From assembly GCF_000165425.1 (NCBI RefSeq), contig NW_001799028.1:1-64000 (forward strand): a stretch of 64,000 nt of DNA, in the 5' to 3' direction. This DNA is from Paramecium tetraurelia. Taxonomy: Eukaryota > Ciliophora > Oligohymenophorea > Peniculida > Parameciidae. Numbering within the stretch: the stretch's first letter is position 1; every line of letters begins with the position of its first letter. The translations under genes and the position numbers were made by a program. This document shows positions 38,419-49,761 of this stretch, one piece after another. Below the pieces are notes generated by a model that worked only from the letters and a program-made list of their open reading frames with translations, did no database searches and was not told the DNA's origin.

Positions 38419-39820
38419 ATGAATTCCAAAATAAAGCTGGCTTTAGAGAAGATTGTTGGAACCACAAATATTTTAACACAGGATTTAAACCCCTTTAATA
38501 CAGATTGGATGAATAAATATGTTGGGTCTTCAGAAATCGTATTGACTCCTCAAACAACTGATCAAGTTTCTTAGATTCTTAGATTTTGCAATGAGAATGC
38601 ACTTAAAGTTGTGCCTCAATCTGGTAATACAGGATTGGTGGGAGGAAGTGTGCCAATTAAGGATGAAATAATTATTTCGATGAGAAAAATGAATAAAATT
38701 TATGAATTTGATTTAAACTCAGCCATAATAACCTCAGATTCTGGAGTGATTTTGGAGAACCTTAATAATTATTTATTCCAATACAAATGTTTCAAATATG
38801 ATAACTAAATTTAGATTAAATGCCTTGGGATTTGGGAGCAAGAGGATCTTGTTTGTTGGGTGGTAACATTTCAACAAATGCAGGGGGTTTGAATGTGGTT
38901 AAACATGGATTGCTAAGGAATTACGTTCTAGGATTGGAGGTAGTGTTGCCTAATGGAAAGATCTTGAACTTATTGAACAAAAACAGGAAGGACAACACTG
39001 GAACTGATTTGAAATAGCTGTTTATTGGATCTGAAGGAACTTTGGGCATTATCACAAAGGCAAATGTATTGTGTATACCTATTCCTAATGAGAAGAAGGT
39101 GTTCTTTTTAGAACTCAAGTCCTTTCAGGATGTGATTAAGGTGTAAGGCTTTATTAAATAGATTAGGTTTTATAAAAAGTGAAGAGGAATGAACAACTAT
39201 TGGCGTTTGAGTTTATGGAGGGTAAAATACTGCATAAGAATAAGCATAGACATAGTGGGAATAAGCTACCATTTGAATTTCAAGAGGATAAGTATTACGT
39301 TCTTCTTGAGATTGCTGGATAATCTTTGAATGTGGATTAGTTTAGTTTGGATATGATGGAATTCACTGAGGAAATTGTAATGGATCAAAGTGAAAAGGAA
39401 GCTTAATTTTTGTGGAAATTGAGGGAGGAGATTGCTGAATCGATGGGCAAGATGGGATATGTGTTGAAATATGATGTAAGCATTCCTCCTGATAAATTTG
39501 AATGGTTGGTCAATGAGATCTACCCTAAAAGAGAAGGTCCATTCCATGTATACTATGGTCATGTCGGAGATGGGAATGTTCACATCAATATAGTGTTTGA
39601 ATCGTTGTCGGAGTTGCACAAGGAAGAGGATAAAATAGAATAGAAGTTGTTTGGATTGGTGAAATCTCAAGGTGGGAGCATCAGTGCTGAACATGGCATT
39701 GGATAGCATAAGCGAAAGTATATGGAACTGCAAAAGGGAAGGGATGTGTTGGGATGTTTGAGTGAAATAAAGAGTCTATTCGATCCGAATGGTATTATGA
39801 ACCCGAACAAATTATTATGA
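38419..39820 (+). CDS. FAD-linked D-2-hydroxyacid dehydrogenase, copy A
   Basis: Flavin oxidoreductase of the D-2-hydroxyglutarate / D-lactate dehydrogenase family, expected in mitochondria, oxidising D-2-hydroxyacids to 2-oxoacids. The product is 449 residues. FAD-binding signatures are [13 protein letters not shown] (the family usually has GGNTG, here SGNTG) and [16 protein letters not shown]. The substrate-side elements are [12 protein letters not shown], carrying metal-binding His, and [12 protein letters not shown] near the C-terminus. Two 26-nt introns (38789-38814 and 39141-39166) restore the frame exactly. No long targeting peptide is evident. It is followed 26 bases downstream by a paralogue on the same strand. 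D-lactate versus D-2-hydroxyglutarate specificity cannot be told from sequence. Confidence 0.92.
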
Positions 39821-39845
39821 AAGGAATACGCATATTAATTTTATA

Positions 39846-41247
39846 ATGAAAAAATATCTCAATTCTTTCAAGTAAATTGTGGGAGCCTAGAACATGATAA
39901 CAGATCCATTCGATCTTAAGCCTTTGAATTAGGATTGGCAGAGATTCTATTAAGGTAAATCGGAATTGGCTGTCACTCCTACTTCATCAAAGATGGTGAG
40001 TGAGATCTTGCAATTTTGCAATTAAAATAATATCAAAGTGGTACCTTAAGGAGGCAATACTAGTTTTGTAGGAGGAGCAACTCCAGTGCAAGATGAATTG
40101 ATTTTGAGTCTAAGAAAGATGAATAACATATTGGAATTTGATACGACAACATCAATAGTTACAGCTGAGTCAGGAGTCATTCTATAATCTATGAATGACT
40201 ATTTGCAGACATACAGATGTAATGATTTATCTAATTGATTAGATTAAATGCCTTGGGATTTGGGAGCAAGGGGATCATGCTAATTAGGTGGAAATATTGC
40301 TACGAATGCAGGAGGATTGAATGTGGTGAGGAATGGACCTTTAAGAAATTATATTCTCGGATTGGAGGTAGTGTTGCCGAATGGAAAGATCTTGGACTTA
40401 TTGAACAAAAACAGGAAGGACAACACTGGAACCGATTTGAAACAATTGTTTATTGGATCTGAAGGAACTTTGGGCATTATTACGAAAGCTAATGTTTTAT
40501 GTGCTCCCATTCCAGAATAGAGACAGGTGTTCTTTTTGGAATTGAAGGGGTTTGATGAGGCCATTCAATTGTTGAGATCGGCTAAATAGTTTGAATAATT
40601 AGGGGCATTTGAATTCATGGAGGGTAGGATCTTGTAGAGATGTCTGCCTTTTAATCCTTAGTTAAAGGCTCCATTTGAATTTAAGGCTGACAAATATTAT
40701 GTTTTGATTGAGATTTGTGGGTAGTAGATTGAGTTGGAGTATTATTTTGAGCGTTTATTGAAACACACTGAGTAGATAGTGTTCAATCAGAACGAATCTG
40801 AGTTGCAGGCTATGTGGAGATGGAGAGAGAGTGTGCCAGAAAACCTACATAAGATGGGACATGTTTTGACGTATGATTTGAGGTGAGTGAATTATGAATA
40901 TTGGTAGCATACCTCCTGATAAATTTGAGTGGTTTGCAGAGGAGATCTATCCGGAGAGGAAGGGGCCTTATAATGCGTTTTATGGGCATTTGGGAGATGG
41001 GAACATTCATTACAACATCATATTTGAGAGTGTGGAGGAGATGCACAAGGAGCAGGAGAGAGTTGAGGACAAGATCATCAAGTTGACTAAGAGTTTGAAT
41101 GGATCGATCAGTGCTGAACACGGGGTTGGGTAATTGAAGCGACATTACATGGAGATATAGAAGGGAAAGGAGACTTTTGGATACATGTAGGAATTGAAGA
41201 GAGTATTTGATCCAAATAACATTCTAAATCCTGAAAAGTTATTGTGA
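39846..41247 (+). CDS. FAD-linked D-2-hydroxyacid dehydrogenase, copy B
   Basis: Tandem paralogue of the preceding gene, 450 residues, same fold and order of motifs: [53 protein letters not shown]. The first FAD motif differs from copy A (GGNTS instead of SGNTG), so substrate or activity may differ. Introns: 40219-40242 (24 nt, at the same place as the first intron of copy A) and 40883-40907 (25 nt, absent from copy A). Copy A's second intron is absent here. A stretch near 40350-40490 is almost identical in DNA to copy A while flanks are clearly diverged. Confidence 0.92.
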
Positions 41248-41268
41248 TAAATATATATAGATAATTAT

Positions 41269-41478
41269 TCAGTATTCAGTATTGATTCTCCTAACATTCA
41301 AATGCTTTATCACTATGGAGGGGGGTTTTGGAATATGAATGGTTTTGCGAGGCATATGGAGATCTCGGAGATGGAGATCCCGGATATGGAGATCCCGGAT
41401 GTAGCGATCGTAGACATCATCTATATATGCATCGTCGGCCATCCCGAAAAAGGCTGTTGTGGTTGCATTTGCAGACAT
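41269..41478 (-). CDS. Small repeat-containing protein, uncertain
   Basis: A 69-residue minus-strand frame opens MSANATTTAFFGMADDAYID and contains three copies of the unit I/L-R-D-L-H, then ends in a basic stretch (MPRKTIHIPKPPSIVIKH) and TGA. The plus strand of the same DNA is also open, with D-G-D-P-G-Y type repeats, so strand is not certain. The unusually high G+C and a natural-looking N-terminus favour the minus strand. No family is recognised. It lies between the dehydrogenase pair and a long unknown gene; the start would be only 14 bases from the opposing start. Confidence 0.4.
   Translation of the reverse strand: MSANATTTAFFGMADDAYIDDVYDRYIRDLHIRDLHLRDLHMPRKTIHIPKPPSIVIKHLNVRRINTEY
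41358..41404. repeat. GC-rich 15-bp tandem repeat
   Basis: Three imperfect copies of a 15-base unit close to GGAGATCCCGGATAT (the first copy reads GGAGATCTCGGAGAT) occur back to back. The G+C content of this block is far above its surroundings. The unit length is a multiple of three, which would keep a coding frame open. Confidence 0.85.
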
Positions 41479-41492
41479 CGTTAATTTTATTA

Positions 41493-44400
41493 ATGAAACA
41501 CAAAATACCCACTTTGGATCTACTCAAAACAACCAGACCAACCAGTAGAAATGATTCCAGATAATAGTCTCATGTGTCTTTTCGTATTACTTTGCAAACT
41601 CCCAAATCCACTGCGAGGTACAACCATCCCCAGACTTCAAGAATAATTGAGTAATCAATACTTAAGAATGATATTTCTTAACTCAAATAAAAACATCATA
41701 AAGCCAAGACTGAGACTGATCCTCTTGTATTTTGGGATCAGGTTCAGAACTTTGGACACTTGCGCACTATAGAACCACCAAAATTTAATCAGGAGAAGCA
41801 AACATAATTGTACCAAAAACTTAAGAAAATGAAATTGGAAAAGGAGGAGAAAATAAGGAGGGAACAGGAAGAAACAGAGAGAATCAAGATGCTGGAATTG
41901 GAGAGAAAACACAAGGAGCAGTTGGCTTTGGAGCAGGAAAAAAAAAGAATGTTGGACTCTTAAAGGTATCAGGAGTACTTGGCTGAAAGATACAAAATCG
42001 ATAGAAGATTCTCCATCTTCACTCTCGTTAATGCCCTGATGTTGAGACAATTACATTCCAAACCCACCTCATTCAGATTGGCCAAATTGATTGCCAATCA
42101 ATATCTCAATCTCTTAAATTACAAAGCCATCTTACACAAAATCACCATGCAGCAATCCCAACCCCTTCAAATCTCTCAAATCCTCCAAGGAAATGCTGAG
42201 CAATTGGCTCAATTGAAGAATGTATAACATCGATTGAATGAAGGCCTAATAATCAAGAGAAAACAAACCAGAGTATTCTTGAACAAATAAAAAACGATCT
42301 ATGAACAAAGTCTGGCACCCCCTCAGTTCTCAGAACCAGTTCTGAAACGCATTCGATTTCTCTAGGCTTGTCTAAGACTGAAGGTGTTTAAATTAAATAA
42401 AAAAAATGTTGAACCAAAACAGAAAGTCAAAACCAATAGAGTGCATCCCAATAGAGTCAAGGCACTTAAGAAGAGATTGGATGACATCGATTTTATTAAG
42501 GCCAATTCACCCTCTTTCAATAGTCCACTATCCTCTCCTGGACAACCTGTTAATAACCCTTTGGGTTTATTTTGCACACTCTATAAGGTCACTGATACTC
42601 TCAAAAATTATGACAGAATCAAAACCTAAAAAATGATACAAAAAACTAATGATTATTTAGTTAAGAGAGTATAATCTTTATATTATCCTGTTATAAGATA
42701 TGTCTCTATCTTCTACAAAAACGTCGTTGTTTGGTCAATTCAATATTCCGATATTACATTGGATCGAACCTGCATTGTGTTATTTTTTAAAGGCGAAGGC
42801 AGGTCTTAATATTTCTATCGTTTGGACATACCAATTGGAGCAATTCAAAAGGAAGATATCGGAGACTAGAACTGCATCACTGTCTGGCCCACTGTTCGCG
42901 ATTATCTGATGAGTTATCTAGAATTGAAAGGACAATTGGCCCTCCTTAATCAAACTAGGTATGGATGTGCCAAAAATTACAAGTTGAATTTCATCCAAGG
43001 CCTATCAATGCGTTCTAGAAAGAACATCACTGAAGATGACATCAATGCGATAGTGGATACTAAGGAAATCCTAAATTACCTGTAGACATCACAAATAGTG
43101 AGAATACGAAAGATATTTGGATCGGTCTATGAGTTATTGCCTTAATTTTAAGACTGTAATCTTCTGTCTGATGCCACTTAATACATCTTGAATTTACCTC
43201 TTGTTCATGATACAATTTTACAATTAAGAATACTTGAACAATAGATCCTAGAATATCGACGTAACATTTATAAAAAACCATAGGATTTATCAACAAGGTA
43301 TAGGGATTTCATTGAAAGAAATAAAAGCATACTCAATCAAATTCTCGCATTCCGTTTTGTTCATAACAATAGCATGTTTTTCTAGGATTAGATGCTTGAA
43401 GACATCTATGATCTCTCTCATAAATCCATTTATATACAATGTGCAACAATCAACATCCAAGATCTCTTGAATCATTATGACTTCTAAATATGCAATTAAA
43501 TCAGTAAGTTCTGTCTGATAAGTCTTCATTTGACACTCAAAAGCCAATTCCACTTTGACGATTTACTGTTTAATGCATAGAAGCATTCAGTCAGAACAGG
43601 ATTTCAAACCATAACTAATTTTTTTGAGGTTGATTATTCACACTTCGACTGGAAATTCAATTAGGATTACTTCAAAGCAAGGATTGAAGTATCAGTTTTT
43701 GAGAGAGACAAATCCCTTAAATGGAGTGAGAAGTAACTTTCTCAAGACATCAAACAGTCCAGAAGTGAGCGTGCCTTTCGACCATTGAAAATGCAATTGG
43801 ATGACTTCTGTAAACTGGGATAAGCATTACAAGAAACTACATTCAAAAATGGAGACATACAGCAATGCAATTTCGATTAGATACTTAAAAACATCATATC
43901 AGAATAATGTTCTTATTCATAGGTGGCTGATCTCGTATTGAAAAATGCATTTACTTTGGATATAAAAAATAGGAAGATCATCATCCAACCCAAATACCTT
44001 CACATTCTATCAAAAACCCATAATTTTATTTAAAAGATGGATCATCAAAGTCTATACAATAAAATCGATTGTGTGTATAAATACAGTGTGTATCCCGGCG
44101 AATAACATGATATTAGAAGAGGCTATGAAAATATGGAGAAAGAGAATCAGATAGCTTAGTTGTTGCCATTCAATAAGCTATTTCAGGATATAAATCAAAT
44201 TGATATGAGAATCACTGTAGAGGCTCGTAAGATTGAACAAGTGACTGATTATGCTTTTGATTTCTAGGACTAGTGGAGTGATCTGCATAAGCAAACCATG
44301 ACATACAATAAATACTAAACTTTTGAAATGTTTTAAAGGAAGTTCCTATTTATTGATCAAAATCACTTCATGAAGATAATCTATATTAAACAAAATCAAT

Positions 44401-46808
44401 CGCCTATCATATTGTATTTGCATGACTAACACTTAATTCATCAAATTTCTAATTGCTAGAGAATGAATAAGCACACAAAATGTTAGATCTTAACTGGTAT
44501 CATTCGTGTGTTGTATTCCCCGACATCATTTTTGTATTTGAAGGATCATCGATTTTACAACTACTTAAAGGTCTAGCTGCCCAACTATCATCAGATAAAG
44601 GTGTTATTAGTTAGCAATTCTAAGAAGCTCTTGCAATTCCTGGACAGATTGGATTACATATACATCTTGAAGTTGTGGAACAATCAATAGTGTTATGTTC
44701 ATGTGAAGGTGTATTATATATAGGATCAGAAATAGTAGAAGGGGTCGGAGAAGATCTTTGTTTATGATGGGGAAAACCTATTTGTGAGTGTGGAGTTATA
44801 TGAATTCAATTCGAAATTAAAGAAATACATCTTATTATTTAATAAGTATGATTTAGAACTTTAATTTGATGTTGAAAAGTATTTTGATTCAAACATCATA
44901 TTCAATTGGTGTAAGGCCATCATATCAAATACGAAATTCGATAAGAGATTCTTGTACAGAGTGCCTTAGATTATGAAGTACAATCAAAACCAATCCCCTG
45001 TGAATTTTAATAAATCCATGCTTAATTCCTTTTTTAACAGACAGCAATCCATTAATGTGAATTATAATGAAAAGGTGACCAGATGCACATTCAATGAATT
45101 TCCAAAAAACAACTTTGACCAAAACATCACAGATAAGAACTATTTAAATACGGTCCATCGGATTTTCAGAGTCATTGGACACTACATCTAAAAGTTTTAT
45201 GTAATCAAATAAAAAAATAAAGTAAAAATAGTTAATGAAATGCGATTCAAAGATTTGAAAAATGTTAAATTAATAAAATAGGAATTTGTTATTATTTCTA
45301 TCCTTGCCCACACTTACTTGGACATGTTTTAGATTCTCTATTACTTCCCTAAAAGTAAAAGAAAGTTGATGACTTACATAAGCATTTTGCACTTTTAGGA
45401 AATGGATTTCAAAGATCATGTCATATTCAATTTGATTGACAATCCCTAATTTACAGATTACAATGATTTAAGTAATAAAGAGAAGGGCACTCAAATTAAT
45501 GTTAAAAAGCATCCCCAATTAGATATGAATTTAATATAAAAGATCAAATTGATAAAGAAAGCTGAGCAGTCTCCTTTTGATTTGCAATCGGCAAGGTAAA
45601 AGAAGAAATTGCACTCGAGAATTGGATTCGCTCAGATAAGCAATGAGATTTTAATGAAAAACAAAGTAATCAAGCAAGCCATTAATCAAAACAATTAAAT
45701 TTCAGATAATGTGATGAAATTCTTGGGTTTCACTAGAAAATTACATTATAATGAGGACAATCGTGATAAAATGATTGAAATCTAGATTTGGAATAGGTTA
45801 TTAACTGAGGTGTTTTTGCTGAATTTGGAACAAGATAAGAATTTCAGTAATTTCAACACTCTGATGGATCGATTGATAGAGACATTTGAAGACATCTCAG
45901 ATTAGAAGATCAAAATAATAGGGAAGGAGCATTTGATGAAGAGACAATCTATGGAGAATTCTAGGTACAATTACAAAGTGTAGACGGAGTTGACTGAGAA
46001 GTTTGAAAAATTGATAATATCCAATCATGTGAGAGTCACTCAGCAATTCAAATTCTCTAAGAGTAGATACAGTTTGAACACCAATTTCTCGGATAGTTAG
46101 ATTATGGAATTCATTTGCAGTGCACAATTTCGAATTGAAAGGTTGGGATCAGCTTATGTAGAATGCTTCTTAGAACCTTTGAATAACAAAAGAACCGACA
46201 TCTTAAAACCCTTGAATCCCATGCCTTATTCTTCCTCTTCCAATTACAATATCTATTTTAGATATTATTGTTTAACCAACTACTTCTTCAAGGACATCAG
46301 AGTCAACCTTAGGGAACTCTTGAATTTGTTTATAGCAGATGGCTTTTTCAAATCCTAGACCAATTACATGAACAGCAAGTTGTCCATTTCTGACATCATC
46401 AACATGTGTCATTACTTGACTTACAAGATCAAGACATAAAACTATCTGAATCTATCGTAATTGGCTCTACAGCATTAAGAAACTGCCAACACTCTGAGGA
46501 AGTACATAATTACTGAAAGTGTGGATCAGTTCCAAACGGACAAGAAGAAGGATGGGGAAGGGTACATTTATAGCGAAGTCATAAAGAAAAAGAACAAACA
46601 CCTAGTGTTATTGTAATTACAATTATTCCATACACAACATAAAGTGATTGTAAATCTATTCGAAAACAAGACGGATTACTTTTAGTAGAAGGAGTTGACA
46701 TTCACTTACATTTAATCTGTGGTGCCTAATTTTTAATTCCTTATCAAGACAAGCAATTATTTTAAGGCTCTATAAAGATTAGTAGAAGTACTTAAATAAA
46801 AATAATGA
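41493..46808 (+). CDS. Very long intronless protein of unknown function
   Basis: Uninterrupted frame of 1771 residues (MKHKIPTLDLLKTTRPTSRN to LVEVLKQKQ). I recognise no domain. Residues ~115-165 are a Lys/Glu/Gln-rich coiled coil (EKIRREQEETERIKMLELER). The rest alternates charged and aromatic segments with many Phe/Tyr-Lys/Asp pairs and no membrane span or signal peptide, so a cytosolic or cytoskeletal location is likely. Composition is uniform along the length, arguing against a fusion. That it has no intron at this length is striking when most neighbours have several. The frame's length alone makes it a safe coding call; function is open. Confidence 0.85.
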
Positions 46809-46855
46809 TGATACTTATTTATATAAATAATTTTAATTAATAATAATAACAATTA

Positions 46856-47056
46856 ATGAGTTCAATCTAATCAGGATAATTATTCGTCAGTCAAGCATTT
46901 AAAAACTGCTTTAATTAGCTTGTTCCAGATATGAAAAAATTCAGTGGTCAATACACAGAATAAGATCAAGATGCCATGACAAATTGTTTGGTCAGATATA
47001 TTGACAGCTTCAGAACAACTTAGAAGGTGTTCTATTAGACTCATGAGCAGGAATGA
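46856..47056 (+). CDS. Small Tim-like chaperone, degenerate
   Basis: A 66-residue protein starting MSSIQSGQLFVSQAFKNCFN. Size, helical character and the spacing of two Cys (in KNCFNQL and TNCLVRY) recall the small Tim chaperones (Tim8/9/10/13) of the mitochondrial intermembrane space. Those normally have two CX3C motifs; here each has kept only its first Cys. So the assignment is tentative. If correct the disulfide-relay import signal would be altered. It lies about 215 bases upstream of the importin-like gene. Confidence 0.45.
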
Positions 47057-47271
47057 GGCAAATGCATATAATAATCAATAACAAAACATTTCATTATATT
47101 ATATTATGCACAATATCAATAAAATATATATAATATTTATATATATGTCTGTTCAGAGTTTCACTTTTACTATCAGATGAGATACTGCATAGAGTGTCTT
47201 GTGTCTACACAATTGGAATATGAATGTAAAATGAAGAAATTTAATTCAATATTTAATCTATTTTATTAAGT

Positions 47272-48800
47272 ATGAATGAGACTGATTTATTAAGAGGCAA
47301 AAGAGAACAATTTCACACAGAAATTCGAAGAAATCAACTTGAGAAGATCTTCAATCTGAAAAGAAAAGTATCGAATTCTGATTCTCAGCTTTCTGATTAT
47401 TATGCGTAGTAAATGCAATAGATGGGAAAAATTAAATTACTAGATCTACTAATTTTGATTAATGAAAAAGTGAATAAACCTATAGTTGAAATGCTTTAAA
47501 ATGACCTTGGTTTCCAATTGTGCAAATTGCTCAATTTAAATGAACTCTATTCTAATTGGGATTTGTTCAAAAATATTTTGACTTATCTAAATATTTTAGT
47601 GCTATTGCCTGATGAACATTTGCATAACTATCCCAAATTCAACGATATGCTTATCTCCTTTTCCTAACTTTTCATCTTGTTGGAAGCTGAAATATTTCGC
47701 TAGGGCTTATGCATAAAAGGAAATGACCAGAATTGTCCATTGGAGGCGGGATATGATGAAATTTCTCGATTGTCATATTCTTTCATCAAGGTCGATCAGA
47801 TCTTGATGTATTCTTCAACAACCTTCGAGGCAAGAGGAGAACTATTGAGAAGCAAGTTGTTTACACATAGTATTTGCCATGCCTTTCATGTATAGATAAA
47901 TTGTATATAATTTAGAATTAAATGGATAATTGTGTTCTTGAGTTGCATTTGCAATTGATAGCCTCTTTGCTATAGGATTTGTACAAATAGGACAATGATT
48001 GCAGGAAACATGCAGAAGTGTTCATTAAACCAGTTTGTACTGCATTGTCAACCAAAAATTTGGATAAATTAAATTACTTATTGTAAATATTGCTCAATCT
48101 CACTTTTGTGGGAATGCATAATGGTTATGTATAAATTTGATTGCACCTTAGATCAATCAAATATTTAAATTCAATGGAGCTTTGGAATTGATGCAAATAT
48201 TGAATGAAGGTTTTAATGATTAATTGACTTTGAGGATCCTGGCAGAGATAGCTACCCAAAGTCCAGCTCATATCGAAATTTTGATCAAAAATGGATTGCT
48301 GCAACAATTAAAATTGAAACTCTGTTCAAATAAGTATTACTATTTAAGATTCTTCTAGTAAGCTAGTTTAAAATTAAGCCTTATGGGTCTTAGAATTCTG
48401 CGTGTGTGGGGGAAAATAATTTTATGATCTCATATTTCTATAGACTGACATCACTAATTATGTATTCCAGTTATTGGATTCAAAAGATGAATAAATACGA
48501 ATCTAAGCCTGCTTTACTTTGTGTGCATATCTTCTAAAAGGTAATTATTAATAAACTCTGCAACTATGTTAATCTAAAGTGCATATAAAGGTATTTGAAT
48601 TCTTGTAATTGGAAAATGTGGAGTTAAATTAGGCTATTCTTGAAGCCGTAGTGGAAATATTAAACAAGGAGACTTGGCACAGTAGTCAATATGTATTGAT
48701 GTAACAGTCAGACAGGGAGAATTTACGATATATTTTAGAGAGACTTGAGGAAGACCAATCTATCTTTTCTATGATAAATAATGTATTATCATATTTATGA
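47272..48800 (+). CDS. Importin-alpha-like armadillo protein
   Basis: Probable nuclear import adaptor, 484 residues. The N-terminus has a basic, helical stretch of the importin-beta-binding kind (LLRGKREQFHTEIRRNQLEK...LKRK). The rest is helical repeats (LQLIASLLQDLY, INQIFKFNGALELMQILNEG, LRILAEIATQSPAHIEILI, NQALWVLEFCVCGG), consistent with armadillo repeats. It is somewhat shorter and more divergent than standard importin alpha; the usual WxxxN array is weak. Introns: 47890-47915 (26 nt), 48129-48151 (23 nt) and 48334-48358 (25 nt), fixing the frame exactly. Confidence 0.75.
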
Positions 48801-48822
48801 ATTTTGTATTAATTATTATAAA

Positions 48823-49146
48823 ATGATAAAAAGTTACTAAATTAGAGTAATTAATTATGAAGACATAAAGTATGACACCGATGATGATTAATTTTTCAAT
48901 TTTCAATTTGAGGCTCCGCAAAAAGGATCACTAGATGATCAAAACAGTAATGACTTTTGGTTTAAAGTATCTCATCTTGTCCATTAAAAAGTAATTTCAA
49001 ATTATCCAACAATGAGAAGATCTCTATCTGTTGGTAATAAGAACATAATTGAATTGAAAAGGCAAAACTAATTCAAGTACTTCTTGAAGTATGTTGCTGA
49101 AAAGAAAACCTGTTCTGACAATCTTCATAGTACCACTAAAAAATGA
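48823..49146 (+). CDS. Small protein, unknown
   Basis: Intronless frame of 107 residues (MIKSYQIRVINYEDIKYDTD). Acidic and aromatic N-terminal half, basic C-terminal half (MRRSLSVGNKNIIELKRQNQ). No domain recognised. It starts 22 bases after the stop of the importin-like gene, a spacing normal for this genome, and its 3' end faces the next gene with about 125 bases between. Confidence 0.6.
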
Positions 49147-49270
49147 ATAGAATAGAAAATAATTGTTTTGTTTATGATTGTTTATAAATTCGAAGTATTC
49201 TATAGAGCGATTTATTCCCAATGCATGAGATGTTGATTTAAACATTTTAAATATATAAATAAATACCAAG

Positions 49271-49741
49271 TCAAATAATGTGATCGGGTTTGAACACTCC
49301 TGAATTGTACAATAGTACAGTTTCCTTGCTAATCTAAGGCTGCCAGGATTTACTCCATTAATATAGTAACTGCTGTAACTTTTACTTTTATTCAATCCTT
49401 AAGCATTCTTACTTGGATGATAGATTGCCCAACATCTGCAATGCAAGGACCTTCCAAAATTCTGATTTCATCAATAATTTAATCTTCTGATGCAATTGGA
49501 AAGCCACCTTCTAACTCAACTTATTTACACAAGGTCCAGTGATCGTCATCAACCTCAACAAATATAAGTCATCTTCTGATATCAATATTTCTTCGTAGGC
49601 TTTATTGATGTCTCCAGCATCCAAATATTCCAATGCCTTATTCCATTCAGCCACCTAGACCACAGCAGGTTATTACGGTTTCGATTCTCTTTAAGCATTA
49701 GCAGGAGGATCTTTTATTAAATTTTGGAAGTTCCTTCTCAT
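49271..49741 (-). CDS. Small helical protein, unknown
   Basis: Intronless, 156 residues, starting MRRNFQNLIKDPPANAQRES. The C-terminal 120 residues are predicted helical (WNKALEYLDAGDINKAYEEI, VAFQLHQKIKLLMKSEFWKV) and resemble the C-terminal helical modules of microtubule-associated proteins such as the katanin p80 con80 region; this likeness is weak and inferred. The start lies 20 bases from the divergent coiled-coil gene, so the two share a promoter region. Confidence 0.6.
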
Positions 49742-49761
49742 TTGATATTTATTATATTGTT

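Noticed and set aside
39266-39733. 155-codon minus-strand frame
   Set aside because: Antisense shadow of dehydrogenase copy A, whose frame is supported by catalytic motifs.
49024-49395. 123-codon minus-strand frame
   Set aside because: It runs antisense through the small gene at 48823-49146 and partly across the exon of the 49271-49741 gene in the wrong frame.
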